A stretch of 64,000 nucleotides of DNA from Leifsonia sp. 71-9 (GCF_001898805.1 NZ_MKVJ01000021.1:238506-302505), one strand, 5' to 3'. Positions 43,010-51,966 are shown, counted from the stretch's first letter. Notes: generated from the letters alone by a model not told the origin. Translations and numbers: made by a program.

Positions 43010-44232
43010 GGGAGCGGTCCTTCGGTGCTCGAGGTGGGAGGGGAGGAGGGCGTGGGGGAGGGGTGGGGTGAGGGCGCGTGCGTGTGCGTTCTCGTGCCCG
43101 GGTCCGGGCTGGGGCCGGGGAGGTCTGCGACGTGGAGCCCGCGGGCGGTCGCGAGCCAGGCGGGGAGCTGGGCCGGGTCGACGGGAGGGGCGCCGGGAAC
43201 CCAGGCGATCCGCGGGCCGATCGGCGCTTCCGGGCTGAGGTGGCCGTCGCCCGAGTCGCCGGCGATCGAGCGCAGCAGGGCCGTGCCGTCCAGGCCCGCG
43301 GAGAGGAGGGCGGTGAGCTCGCGGGCGTTCACCCCGAGCGGGAGCGGTCCGTTGCCGAGGTCGGTGCCGTAGAGCACGCGTCCGCCGGCGGCGGCGAAGC
43401 GGCGCAGGTTGTCGACGGCGATGCTGCTCTCGATGGTCGCGGCTCCCCAGCCGTGGATGTCGAGCGTGGAGATCCAGCTCATCCCGCGACCGGCGGCGTC
43501 GGCGATGACCCGATCGGAGAGGCGTTCGCTGAACGGCGTGTGCGCCAGCTGGGCGACGCCGGCGTGGATGGCGCGAGTGGTCTGGCCGGTGCCCTGTGCG
43601 TGCGCGACGACGGGCAGCCCAGCGGTCACGGCCTCCTCCACAATGGCGGCGAGAGTGGCGTTGTCCACTGTTTCGCCGGCCTCGCTGTTGAGGGCGACCT
43701 TGATGCGGGAGGCTCCTGCTATGACCTGTTCACGCACCGCTCGCCGCGCCTCCCGAGGTCCCCCGACCTCCCGTGCCGCGGCGGAGGGAGCCCAGCCGGA
43801 ACGCGTGGGATAGCCGCCGGGCGCGGTGAGGAAGGCGCAGGCGATCGTCACGCTCGGCCATCGCTGATCGTCGTGCAGCCAGGTGGACGCGATCTCCGGG
43901 CTCCAGCCGAGGTCCGCGGCGTGCGTGATGCCGTTCCGGAAGAGTGCCGCGGGGTCGACGAGGCCGAGGTGCACGTGGTGGTCGGTCAGGCGGGGGAAGA
44001 GGGTGCCGCCGAGGTGGTGGAGGTCGGTGGTGCTGCCGGGGAGAGGGGGGTTCGAGGTCTGGTCGATCGGTGCCAGGTGGTCGCCGCGGAGTCGGTACGT
44101 GGTCGGGCCGAGGAAGCCGTCGCCGGTCCAGACGGCGTCGAATGCGAGGGTGACGGGGGCGTCCGCGGCGGCGTCCGTGGGGGCGTCCGCGTCGGACGTG
44201 ACCGCGCCGGCGGGGTCCGCGTCCGGGCTCAC
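43006..44232 (-). CDS. Amidohydrolase-superfamily protein inside the kynurenine operon
   Basis: The 408-residue protein has a full metal-site set of the superfamily: HxH (His86, His88) in DHHVHLG, Lys178 in RIKVALNS, His211 in VVAHAQG, His231 in LAHTPFS and Asp291 in YGTDLGNG. It sits between kynA and kynU with overlapping start (GTG) and stop codons. The pathway step lacking an enzyme here is hydrolysis of N-formylkynurenine, an amide, so this is the likely formamidase. It is unrelated to the canonical KynB fold. The Pro/Ser/His-rich C-terminal tail (about 375-408) is low complexity. Confidence 0.8.
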   Translation of the reverse strand: MSPDADPAGAVTSDADAPTDAAADAPVTLAFDAVWTGDGFLGPTTYRLRGDHLAPIDQTSNPPLPGSTTDLHHLGGTLFPRLTDHHVHLGLVDPAALFRNGITHAADLGWSPEIASTWLHDDQRWPSVTIACAFLTAPGGYPTRSGWAPSAAAREVGGPREARRAVREQVIAGASRIKVALNSEAGETVDNATLAAIVEEAVTAGLPVVAHAQGTGQTTRAIHAGVAQLAHTPFSERLSDRVIADAAGRGMSWISTLDIHGWGAATIESSIAVDNLRRFAAAGGRVLYGTDLGNGPLPLGVNARELTALLSAGLDGTALLRSIAGDSGDGHLSPEAPIGPRIAWVPGAPPVDPAQLPAWLATARGLHVADLPGPSPDPGTRTHTHAPSPHPSPTPSSPPTSSTEGPLP

Positions 44233-45089
44233 CGGGGTGTGCCGATCTCGGTGCGGACGGCGTACAGCTCGGGGAAGAACGTCAGCTCGAGCGCCCTCTG
44301 CAAGAAGTTGACGCCGGAGGAGCCGCCGGTGCCGATCTTCATACCGATCGTGCGCTGCACCGTCTTGAGGTGCCGGAACCGCCAGAGCTGGAAGTTGTCC
44401 TCCAGGTCGACGAACTCCTCGCAGGCCTCGTACTCCGACCAGTGGGCGTCCGCGTTCTCGTAGATGTCCCGGAAGACGGGGACGAGCTCGGGAGTGAAGA
44501 CGTGGGCCTGGGTGACGTCGCGCTCCAGCACGACGTCCGGCACGGCGTAGCCGGCGCGGGCGAGGTAGCGGAGGAACTCGTCATAGACGCTCGGCTGCTC
44601 CAGCAGTTCGGCGAGCAGGGCGTGGGCGGCGGGATCGCTCGCGAACACGCTGAGCATGCGGGCGTTCTTGTTGCCGAGCACGAACTCGACGGCGCGGTAC
44701 TGGTACGACTGGAATCCGGACGAGTTGCCGAGGAAGCCGCGGAACTCGGCGTACTCGGTCGGCGTCAGCGTCGCGAGCACGGACCATTGCTCGGTGAGGG
44801 TCTTCTGGATGTGCTTCACGCGGGCGATCCGCTTGAGCGCCGGCGCCAGCTGGTCGGCGCGCAGCAGATCGCGGGCCGATTCGAGCTCGTGCAGCACCAG
44901 CTTCAGCCAGAGCTCGGTGGTCTGGTGCTGCACGATGAACAGCAGCTCGTCGTGGTGCTCCGGCCGGCTGACCGGGTGCTGCGCGCCCAGGAGCGTGTCG
45001 AGGTCCAGATAGGAGCCGTACGACATCCGCTCGCGGAAGTCGGTGACGATGTCTGGCTCGATGTCGCGGGTGTTCCCGTCCACACTCAT
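44229..45089 (-). CDS. kynA: Tryptophan 2,3-dioxygenase
   Basis: The 286-residue heme enzyme opens the indole ring of tryptophan to N-formylkynurenine. Motifs [19 protein letters not shown], the [11 protein letters not shown] segment and the heme ligand region [19 protein letters not shown] are intact. It is the first gene of the operon. A promoter TTGCGT-N17-CAGAAT stands six bases before its ATG. Confidence 0.96.
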   Translation of the reverse strand: MSVDGNTRDIEPDIVTDFRERMSYGSYLDLDTLLGAQHPVSRPEHHDELLFIVQHQTTELWLKLVLHELESARDLLRADQLAPALKRIARVKHIQKTLTEQWSVLATLTPTEYAEFRGFLGNSSGFQSYQYRAVEFVLGNKNARMLSVFASDPAAHALLAELLEQPSVYDEFLRYLARAGYAVPDVVLERDVTQAHVFTPELVPVFRDIYENADAHWSEYEACEEFVDLEDNFQLWRFRHLKTVQRTIGMKIGTGGSSGVNFLQRALELTFFPELYAVRTEIGTPR

Positions 45090-45095
45090 GCTGCA

Positions 45096-45124
45096 ATTCT
45101 GCGCCGACCGTCACGAATACGCAA
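45096..45124 (-). promoter_or_regulatory. Promoter of the kynurenine operon
   Basis: On the minus strand TTGCGT (45119-45124), a 17-base spacer and CAGAAT (45096-45101) precede the kynA ATG by six bases. No clear palindrome for PaaX was found within it. Confidence 0.5.
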
Positions 45125-45192
45125 CAGGAAAGGAGAGTCGGAAGGAGATCCAGGAGGAGGTCGCGAAGGAGGTCGCGGAGGGATTCCAGGAG

Positions 45193-45229
45193 GTCGCGGG
45201 GGACGGCGTCGGGCTCCGTCCCCCGCGAC
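45193..45229 (-). terminator. Perfect 14-bp hairpin after the surface-protein gene
   Basis: Arms 45193-45206 and 45216-45229 are exact reverse complements around a 9-base loop, 3 bases past the stop codon. Upstream of kynA, 45150-45200 also contains repeated GGAGGTCGCG words. Confidence 0.75.
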
Positions 45230-45232
45230 GGG

Positions 45233-46888
45233 TCAGCCTCGCTCGGCCCGGCGGCGCCGCCAGGAGACGGTGGCGGCGAGCGCCAGTCCCAGCGCGATCA
45301 GGGCCGCCGCGGCGGCGAGCGGTGTCACAACGTCGGACCCCGTGTGGGCCAGAGACCCGATCGGGGCAGCAGCGGCGGGCGTCGCTCCCGGAGCCGGGGC
45401 CGGCGCCGCGGGCGTGCTCGGGGGAGTGCCGCCGGCGTTCGGCTGGGCCGGTTCGGTCGGGGTCACGACCGGGCGGACGAACCCGAAGTCCAGCGTCAGG
45501 TCCGCGGCGCGGTTCGTGGTGAGGTCGCCGGACGTAGCCGCCCAGGTCGAGCTGTCGACGGCCCGGTCGGAGCCGGCGCCGGCCGTGGTCGGCGTGAGTC
45601 CGGTCAGAGCCTGGGCCGAGGCCGCACGGTCGATCGTGACCGTGTAGTGCTGCCCGGCCGGGAGAACGGGCAGCCCCGGGAAGAGGTAGTGGCCGTCGGC
45701 ATCGGTGGTCGCCGGACCGACCGGCGCACCGCTCACGTTCGTCACGGGGCCGCCGTCCGGTCCGGTGAGCACGAGCACGACGCCGGGGATCCCCTGCTCG
45801 CCGGTGCTCTGGAGGCCGTCCCGGTTCGTGTCGAGCCAGACGAAGTCGCCGACGGAGACGCTCTGGTCGCCGTCGCCGGAACCGCCGGCCGAGGTGCGCT
45901 TGATGGTGGAGGTCTTGGTCACCGTCGTGCCGGGGTAGCTGATCGTGACCGCGTTCGAGTAGGTGCCGAGACGCTGGTCCGTGATGGTCCCCGTGTAGCG
46001 GATGTCGACGAACTCGCTGGCGTGCACCGCGTCGAGCACGACGTGGAGGCCGGCGGCCGTGCACGACACCGTGTACCGCGACGGGTCGACCGGGGTGCTC
46101 GGCGTCCCTCCGGCCAGGCTGGTGCGGGCGGTGACGGTGATCGAGGGGCAGTCGATCGCGCTCCCGGCGCCGATCGTGTCGACGACGTCGACCGGCCCGG
46201 CGTACCCGGTCTGATCGCCCGGCAGCTGGACGACCCAGGAGATGTTGCTCGACGGGTCGCGGGTGCCCTCGTACGATCCGTCGGTCCAGCCGGATCCCTT
46301 CCACGCACCGCGCGAGGTCGGGACCGGCTGCGGTCCGCAGTTCACGGTGCACGGCGTGGGAGTCGGCTTCGGGGCGATCGTGACGGTCGTCAGGGTCGAG
46401 CCGAACGTCAGCTGGACCGGACCGCCGGTCTCGGTCACGGTGGTGTGATCCCATTGCGCCGTGAAGTGGCCGGTGCCGGCGACGTCGTCGTGGGTCGCCA
46501 CGTAGTCGGTGAGGGTGAAGACCGCGGTCCGCCCGCTCCAGGCGGCGGTCGCGATCGGGGTGCCGTCCGGAGCGTCGAGGCTGAAGCGCGCGAGGCTCGC
46601 GGCGGCCAGCTCGGGCGGCAGCATCAGCGAGAAGGTGTCGCCGGGGGCGCTGCCGTCGGGGACGGCCCAGTCGAAGCTCAGGACGAGCTTCTCGCTGTAG
46701 CCGTAGGAGGACTTGTCGGTCGTGACGTTCGAGATGGCGCCGGGGATCTCGGCCGCGCCGGCCGGAGCCGTGGCGACGAGCAGGCCGCTGACCGCGAGGA
46801 GGCCGGCGAGGAGCGCGGCGACGAGGCGGGCGGGACGGGTGGTGGAACGGGTGCGCGCGTTCGGGTCGCGCGCGGCGGTGCGATGCAT
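45233..46888 (-). CDS. LAHTG-anchored surface protein with SdrD B-like domain
   Basis: The 551-residue protein starts with a signal peptide (Arg-rich, then LVAALLAGLLAVSGLLVATA). Two Ig-like adhesin regions (about 45-335) follow, then an SdrD B-like repeat (SVGDFVWLDTNRDGLQSTG, about 355-470) and a Pro/Ala linker. The C-terminal sorting signal is LAHTG followed by a membrane helix and RRRRAERG. LAxTG is recognised by class E sortases. ATG 46888 has GAAGGA upstream. It is divergent from a membrane-anchored sigma factor with a large palindrome between them. Confidence 0.85.
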   Translation of the reverse strand: MHRTAARDPNARTRSTTRPARLVAALLAGLLAVSGLLVATAPAGAAEIPGAISNVTTDKSSYGYSEKLVLSFDWAVPDGSAPGDTFSLMLPPELAAASLARFSLDAPDGTPIATAAWSGRTAVFTLTDYVATHDDVAGTGHFTAQWDHTTVTETGGPVQLTFGSTLTTVTIAPKPTPTPCTVNCGPQPVPTSRGAWKGSGWTDGSYEGTRDPSSNISWVVQLPGDQTGYAGPVDVVDTIGAGSAIDCPSITVTARTSLAGGTPSTPVDPSRYTVSCTAAGLHVVLDAVHASEFVDIRYTGTITDQRLGTYSNAVTISYPGTTVTKTSTIKRTSAGGSGDGDQSVSVGDFVWLDTNRDGLQSTGEQGIPGVVLVLTGPDGGPVTNVSGAPVGPATTDADGHYLFPGLPVLPAGQHYTVTIDRAASAQALTGLTPTTAGAGSDRAVDSSTWAATSGDLTTNRAADLTLDFGFVRPVVTPTEPAQPNAGGTPPSTPAAPAPAPGATPAAAAPIGSLAHTGSDVVTPLAAAAALIALGLALAATVSWRRRRAERG

Positions 46889-47207
46889 GACGGTCCTTCG
46901 TTCGGGTTCGGACGGTCCTGCGCACGCCGGACGGCGCCTGCCGGTGGCCGGCGGGCACTGATCGGGCGGACGGGGTTTCGGGTCTCCCCGGGTCGCGCCT
47001 TCGGGTGGCGGACCGCTCGGAGCGCGCTCGGGTGTGCGCTCGGAGAAGGGACGGGGCAGTGCGCGGATCATGACGCGATTCGCGCGAATCGATCGAAATC
47101 GGTCGAGTCGCGTCATGATCCGGCCTCCTCCGCGTCTCTTGGATGCGGCGCTCCAGCCGCCTCCCTCCTTCCCGACCCAGCGACCCGACTCACGATTGAG
47201 AAGCCCG
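46889..47207. promoter_or_regulatory. Divergent intergenic region with large palindrome
   Basis: This 319-base region separates the surface protein and the sigma-factor gene. Arms GGATCATGACGCGA (47065-47078) and its reverse complement (47108-47121) flank a perfect 14-base palindrome GATTCGCGCGAATC (47077-47090). It is the only A+T-rich stretch here and probably contains operators and promoters for both genes. Repeats of GCGCTCGG lie at about 47016-47043. No further gene is supported. Confidence 0.65.
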
Positions 47208-49496
47208 ATGTCCCCTCGCGACCCGCAGCGTGCGCAGCCCTCCCGGCGCCCGCTGCTCCGTCGCGCGCCCCGGCCCGAGCCCGTGGACGAGGTCTCCGAC
47301 GGCGACCTCGTCGAGCGGTCCCGGTCGGGGGACGAACGCGCCTATGCGGAGTTGTGGCGCCGGCACTCCCGCGCCGGCCTCGCCGTTGCGCGGTCGGCGT
47401 CCTCGAGCATCGACCCGGACGATCTGGTCGCCGAGGCGTTCACGAAGATCTTCCAGGCGGTCCAGAACGGCAAGGGCCCGCAGGTCGGCTTCCGCCCCTA
47501 TCTCTTCACGACCATCCGCAACCTCGCCGCGTCGTGGGGCAGGGACCGCAAGGAGACCCCCCTCGAGGACGCCGAGACCATCCCGGACCCCGAGACCACC
47601 GAGTCGACGACCCTGAAGGCGCTCGACCGCTCGCTGACGGCGCAGGCCTTCCGCTCCCTCCCGGACCGGTGGCAGGAGGTGCTCTGGTACTGCGACGTCG
47701 AGCAGCTGAGCCCGGCGACGGTCGCCCCGCTCCTCGGCCTCGCGCCCAACAGCGTCTCCGCGCTCGCCTACCGGGCGCGGGAGGGGCTGCGCCAGGCGTG
47801 GATCCAGGCGCACCTCCAGTCCCTCGACGAGGACTCGGAGTGCCGGTGGGTGACCGACCGGATGGGCGCCTACACGCGGAACAAGCTCGCCACCCGCGAC
47901 ACCGTGCGGTTCGAGAAGCACCTCTTCTCCTGCGCCCGCTGCACCATCGTGCTCGGCGAGGCCGAGGAGGTCGGCTCGCGCCTCGCTCTCATCGTGCTGC
48001 CCCTGACCGTCGGGGCCGGCGCTGCCGCCGCGTACGCGGCCTGGATCCAGGGCGGCCACAACGCCGTCGCGGCGACCGCCGGAGCTGCGACCCCCATGCC
48101 GTCCTCCGTCTCGAGCGCCGTCTCCTCCGCGGGCGCGTCCGGCGGCACGGCCGCGGGCGGCGCGGCGAGCGGGGTCGCGATCGCGGGCTGGACGACGGGA
48201 GGCGCACTCCTCGCCGCCGCGGCGGTCGCCGGAACCTTCGTGCTCGGACCACAGCTGTTCCCCTCCAGCGGCGACCACGGGCCCTCGGCCCCGATCGTCG
48301 CGGCCGCCCCTCCGTCGTCGGCCGGGGGAGCGCCGGGTGGCGTGGCGAGCGGCCTCCCCCAGACGCCCGTCGTCGCTCCACCCGCGAACCCGCCGGTGAC
48401 CCCGCCCGCGACTCCGCCCGCGCAGGACGCGCCCGCCGACCCGGCCCCGACCGCACCGTCGACTCCCGCCGCACCGAAGACGCCCGCCGGCCCCGCGACG
48501 CCCGTCGCGCCGACGAAGCCGACCACGCCCACGAATCCGACGAATCCGACGAACCCGACGAACCCGCAGCCGCCGCTCGCGCCCGTCGTCACGTCGCCGT
48601 GGGATGCGACGCGCGCCACCTCCGCCACGTTCGTGGACATCGCAGGCACCGGCACCCCGGGCGCCGTCGTCTCGGTGGTCGCGCAGCGCGCAGGCACTGC
48701 CCGCGCCGCCGCCACCTCCACGGGTACCGGCGCCGCCTCCGCCACGGGTACCAGCGCCGCCTCTGCCGCCCCGGTCCCCGCCACCTCCACCACCCCGAAC
48801 GCCTCCACTGCCTCCACGCCCCTCGGCACCGCGACCGTCGATTCCGCCGGCACCTGGGCCCTCACCGCCGACCTCTCCGCACTGACCGACGGCGCGTGGA
48901 CGCTCGTGCTCGTCCAGGCGACGACGGCCGGCTCCTCCGCGCCCACCGTGCTCGGGCTCATCGTCGACCGGACGGCGCTCCCGCCGGTGATCACGTCCGT
49001 CGACACCGGCTCCGGCGACCTCGCCGGCCGGATGGCCCCGATCGTCTCCGGGACCGCCGAGCCCGGTGCCAGCGTCGTGGTCTCCGACGGCGACCGCCCG
49101 CTCGCGACGGTGACGGCCGACGCGACCGGAGGCTGGAGCACCGGGGAGCTGATCCTCGCCTCCGCGAACTACTCCCTCACCGCGCGCCAGACGGATCCGG
49201 CGGGCAACGTCTCCGAGCCGTCTGCGGTGGTGAACGGCACCGCGAGCGTGCCCGGTGTGCTCGCGGTCGGAGCGCCCCTCTCCGTGATCCTCATCGTGCA
49301 CGACGCCCCGGGCGCGACGGTCGAGGTGTGGGTGGACGGCCTCTCGACCGGCAGGACCATCACCCTCGACGACAGCGGAAACGGCTACACGGCGTTCGTG
49401 CTGGAGCCGGGCGAGCACCGCGTGGGCGCGGTCGTCGTCTCCGGCGACCGGCACGGCGTGCTGGCCGACGCGTTCGTCCGCGTCAGCCGCCCCTGA
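47208..49496 (+). CDS. Sigma factor fused to zinc-finger anti-sigma, membrane helices and Ig-like domains
   Basis: The 762-residue protein begins with sigma region 2 (about 30-110) and region 4 (about 140-200). A zinc-finger follows with Cys212 and HLFSCARC (His238, Cys242, Cys245), the HxxxCxxC signature of ZAS anti-sigma domains. Hydrophobic segments lie at about 258-280 and 322-347. A Pro/Thr-rich linker (about 350-465) with NPTNPTNP repeats then leads to three Ig-like modules (about 465-762). One chain therefore joins promoter recognition, its probable inhibitor, and an external sensor. ATG 47208 was chosen as the first start giving a normal sigma N-terminus. Confidence 0.82.
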   Translation: MSPRDPQRAQPSRRPLLRRAPRPEPVDEVSDGDLVERSRSGDERAYAELWRRHSRAGLAVARSASSSIDPDDLVAEAFTKIFQAVQNGKGPQVGFRPYLFTTIRNLAASWGRDRKETPLEDAETIPDPETTESTTLKALDRSLTAQAFRSLPDRWQEVLWYCDVEQLSPATVAPLLGLAPNSVSALAYRAREGLRQAWIQAHLQSLDEDSECRWVTDRMGAYTRNKLATRDTVRFEKHLFSCARCTIVLGEAEEVGSRLALIVLPLTVGAGAAAAYAAWIQGGHNAVAATAGAATPMPSSVSSAVSSAGASGGTAAGGAASGVAIAGWTTGGALLAAAAVAGTFVLGPQLFPSSGDHGPSAPIVAAAPPSSAGGAPGGVASGLPQTPVVAPPANPPVTPPATPPAQDAPADPAPTAPSTPAAPKTPAGPATPVAPTKPTTPTNPTNPTNPTNPQPPLAPVVTSPWDATRATSATFVDIAGTGTPGAVVSVVAQRAGTARAAATSTGTGAASATGTSAASAAPVPATSTTPNASTASTPLGTATVDSAGTWALTADLSALTDGAWTLVLVQATTAGSSAPTVLGLIVDRTALPPVITSVDTGSGDLAGRMAPIVSGTAEPGASVVVSDGDRPLATVTADATGGWSTGELILASANYSLTARQTDPAGNVSEPSAVVNGTASVPGVLAVGAPLSVILIVHDAPGATVEVWVDGLSTGRTITLDDSGNGYTAFVLEPGEHRVGAVVVSGDRHGVLADAFVRVSRP

Positions 49497-49514
49497 GCGC
49501 AGGCCCGACCGGGC

Positions 49515-49708
49515 CACCGGAGGAGATCCCGCGCGGTTCGCCCTGCATCTCCTCCGTTCCCTGCCCTTCTCGCGCGCGTCGCGGTCGGCCCCCTCCGTTA
49601 CCGACGCCGGCTTCACCGGAGGAGATAGCCCGCGGCTCGCCCCGCACCTCCTCCGTTCCCTGCCCTTCTCGCGCGCGTCGCGGTCGGCCCCCTCCGTTGC
49701 CGACGCCG
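49515..49708. repeat. Tandem 95-bp repeat (99-bp period) with internal hairpins
   Basis: The intergenic region 49497-49839 holds two near-identical 95-base copies (49515-49609 and 49614-49708). Each begins with CGGAGGAG and contains its reverse complement about 25 bases later, forming a stem. Beyond them, 49709-49750 is a CCGCCACCC microsatellite. No gene is supported. The stems may terminate the sigma-factor transcript. Confidence 0.75.
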
Positions 49709-49812
49709 TCCCGCCACCCCCGCCACCCGCGCCACCCCCGCCACCCCCCGACTCCCCTGAGTCGTTCACCTGCCGGTTACCCGGCCGTCGCGCCACCGTC
49801 GTCCCCGCGGCC

Positions 49813-49818
49813 TAGCGT
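49813..49818 (+). promoter_or_regulatory. -10 box of the phosphonate-associated operon
   Basis: TAGCGT lies 21 bases before the ATG at 49840, and a strong AGGAGGGG ribosome-binding site follows it. This operon therefore has a true 5' leader. Confidence 0.5.
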
Positions 49819-49839
49819 GTGCCCTACAGGAGGGGCGGA

Positions 49840-50994
49840 ATGGGCAGGCACTACGATCTGGCGATCGTCGGCAGCGGCATCGTCGGCCTCGGTCACGCGG
49901 TGGCGGCGCTGCGCCGGGGGCTGACCGTCGCCGTCCTCGATCGCGCCTCCGGGCCGTACGGCGCCTCGGTGCGCAACTTCGGTCATCTGTGCGTGACCGG
50001 GCAGGACGGGGAGGCCAGGGCGTACGCCGAACTGGCCCGCGAGCTGTGGCTGACGCTCGCTCCGGAGGCCGGGTTCTGGCTGCGGGAGTCGGGCACCGTC
50101 GTCGTCGCGCAGGCGCCGGACGAGCTGGCGGTGCTCGAGGAGTTCCGTGAGCAGCGGGGCGGCCGGCAGGTGCGGATGCTCACGCCGGCGGAGGTGCGCG
50201 AGCGCATCCCCGTCGCCGATGGCGTCGCGATGGGCGGCGCCTTCCTGCCCGCCGATCTGCAGGTGGACCCGCGCGAGGCGGCGCCCGCGATCGTCCGCTG
50301 GCTGGATGCGCACGGCGTCGACTTCTACTGGCAGACCGCCGTCGGCGGGGTGCAGACCGGCACGGTCCACACCTCCCGCGGGCGTCTCGCCGCCGACGCG
50401 GTGGTCGTCGCGGTCAACCACGACGTCGAGCAGCTCTTCCCGGGCGTCGCCGAGGCGCACGGGATGGTGCGGTGCAGTCTCGACATGATGCTCGTCGATG
50501 CGGAGCTCGACCACCCGCTCGCCGCCCCGCTCCTCACCGGCTGGTCGCTGGTGCGTTACCCGGGCTTCGCCCGCACGCCGAGCGCCGGCGCCCTGCGGGA
50601 GCGGCTGGCGGCGGAGCATCCCGCGCTCGCCGCCCTCGATGTGAACCAGATGTACACGCAGCGGCCGGACGGTTCGCTCCTCGTCGGCGACACCCACCGC
50701 CTCGGCTCGGACGTCCCGCCCTTCCAGTCCGAGGAGGCTTTCGAGCTGCTGCTGGAGCGCGCCCGCGCCCTCTTCGGCACCGACCGGCTCCGCGTGCGCG
50801 AGCGCTGGCAGGGCGTCTACGCATCCGCCCCCGACGAGTTCCTGGTCGCCGCCCCGCAGCCCGACGTGCGCGTGGTGTCGGTGATGACGGGCATCGGGAT
50901 GACCACCGGGCTGGGCCTCGCCGACCGCGTCGTCGACGAGCTGTTCGCCTCCGCCCCCGGCGTGCTGGCGACCGCCGGCGCACGCGCCCACTGA
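49840..50994 (+). CDS. FAD-dependent oxidoreductase of the phosphonate-associated HpnW type
   Basis: The 384-residue enzyme has an N-terminal FAD fold (LAIVGSGIVGLGHAVA) and the DAO-type C-terminal TGIGMTTGLGLADRV. Sequence and neighbours match the TIGR03364 (HpnW_proposed) family found beside phosphonate genes, where it is believed to oxidise aminophosphonates to phosphonoacetaldehyde. That assignment rests on recalled family knowledge. It is followed by a PhnX-like HAD gene and a zinc dehydrogenase gene. ATG 49840 has AGGAGGGG four bases before it. Confidence 0.8.
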   Translation: MGRHYDLAIVGSGIVGLGHAVAALRRGLTVAVLDRASGPYGASVRNFGHLCVTGQDGEARAYAELARELWLTLAPEAGFWLRESGTVVVAQAPDELAVLEEFREQRGGRQVRMLTPAEVRERIPVADGVAMGGAFLPADLQVDPREAAPAIVRWLDAHGVDFYWQTAVGGVQTGTVHTSRGRLAADAVVVAVNHDVEQLFPGVAEAHGMVRCSLDMMLVDAELDHPLAAPLLTGWSLVRYPGFARTPSAGALRERLAAEHPALAALDVNQMYTQRPDGSLLVGDTHRLGSDVPPFQSEEAFELLLERARALFGTDRLRVRERWQGVYASAPDEFLVAAPQPDVRVVSVMTGIGMTTGLGLADRVVDELFASAPGVLATAGARAH

Positions 50995-51027
50995 CACGTC
51001 TGCACGAGACACGAGAAAGGCACCACC

Positions 51028-51966
51028 GTGACCCCTGACGGCCGCATCACCAGCGAGTTCGACGACACCGCCATCATCGAGCCCGAGGAGGACGAGGAGC
51101 TCGCCGACCTCGAGCTCGTCGTGCTCGGCCTGATCGGCACGACCGTCGCCGACGACGGTCTCGTCGAGCGTGCCTTCGTGCACGCGGCCGACGCCGCAGG
51201 GCTGACGACCACCGCCGGGGAGCGCGCCGCCGCGCTCGCCTATGTGCGGCGCACCCGGGGCCAGTCGACGCGCGCCGTCTTCCGCGGCCTCACGGGAGAC
51301 GACGACCAGGCGGAGCACGCCAACGCCCTCTTCGAGTCGGCCTACGCCGACCTCGTCGCCGCCGAGGGTGTCCGCGCCGTCCCGGGTGCGGAGGAGCTCG
51401 TCGGCCTCCTGCGCGAGTCGGGGGTGGCCGTGGCGCTCACGACCGGATTCTCCCGCGCGACCCTGGACGCCGTTCTCGACGCGCTCGGCTGGGCGGACCT
51501 CGCCGACGCCGCCCTGAGCGCCGACGAGGTCGGACGCGGCGGCCCGTACCCCGACCTCCCGCTGACCGCGGTGCTGCGGACCGGGACGACCACGGTCGAC
51601 GGCATGGTCGTCGTGGGCGACACGGCCACCGACCTCGCGGCCGGCATCGCGGCGGGCGCCGGCCTCGTGGTCGGCGTGCTGAGCGGATCGCACGACGAGC
51701 GCACCCTGCTCGACGCGGGAGCGGACGCCGTCGTCGACAGCGTCGCCGCCCTCGCCGAGCTGCTCGGCTTCGCCGACGAGGACGCCGAGTACGACGACGA
51801 GGAATACGACGACGAGGACGACGACCTCGCCGACTTCGAGGACGAGGACGAGGACGAGGACGACGACGAGGATGACGCCGCCGCCCTGGCAGTCTCCGCC
51901 GACGACCGCGCCGCCCCCGCCACCCCCTCCGCTCTCGCCCCTGCCGAGGGGTCGGCCGCCCGGTGA
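51028..51966 (+). CDS. PhnX-like HAD protein lacking the nucleophile Asp
   Basis: The 312-residue protein matches the PhnX-like family (TIGR03351 type): acidic N-terminus, motif I region, LTTGFSR (motif II) and VVGDTATDLAAG (motif IV). In motif I, where the family has DxxGTT, the sequence reads GLIGTT, so the nucleophile Asp (position 34) is Gly. After about residue 245, a tail very rich in Asp/Glu (about 250-290) and then Ala/Pro follows. Phosphatase activity by the normal mechanism seems impossible. GTG start; its stop overlaps the next GTG. Confidence 0.8.
   Translation: MTPDGRITSEFDDTAIIEPEEDEELADLELVVLGLIGTTVADDGLVERAFVHAADAAGLTTTAGERAAALAYVRRTRGQSTRAVFRGLTGDDDQAEHANALFESAYADLVAAEGVRAVPGAEELVGLLRESGVAVALTTGFSRATLDAVLDALGWADLADAALSADEVGRGGPYPDLPLTAVLRTGTTTVDGMVVVGDTATDLAAGIAAGAGLVVGVLSGSHDERTLLDAGADAVVDSVAALAELLGFADEDAEYDDEEYDDEDDDLADFEDEDEDEDDDEDDAAALAVSADDRAAPATPSALAPAEGSAAR

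Noticed and set aside
43006-44232. Canonical KynB formamidase
   Set aside because: The cyclase-family HxGTHxDxPxH motif is absent and the metal ligands follow the amidohydrolase pattern instead.
47034-47207. Membrane sigma protein beginning at the ATG inside the palindrome
   Set aside because: The 58 extra residues are Arg/Pro-rich and unlike a sigma N-terminus, and the same symmetrical word would equally give a false start on the other strand.
49515-49708. Possible CRISPR array or insertion-sequence ends
   Set aside because: There are only two copies with a 4-base gap, no transposase and no unique spacers.
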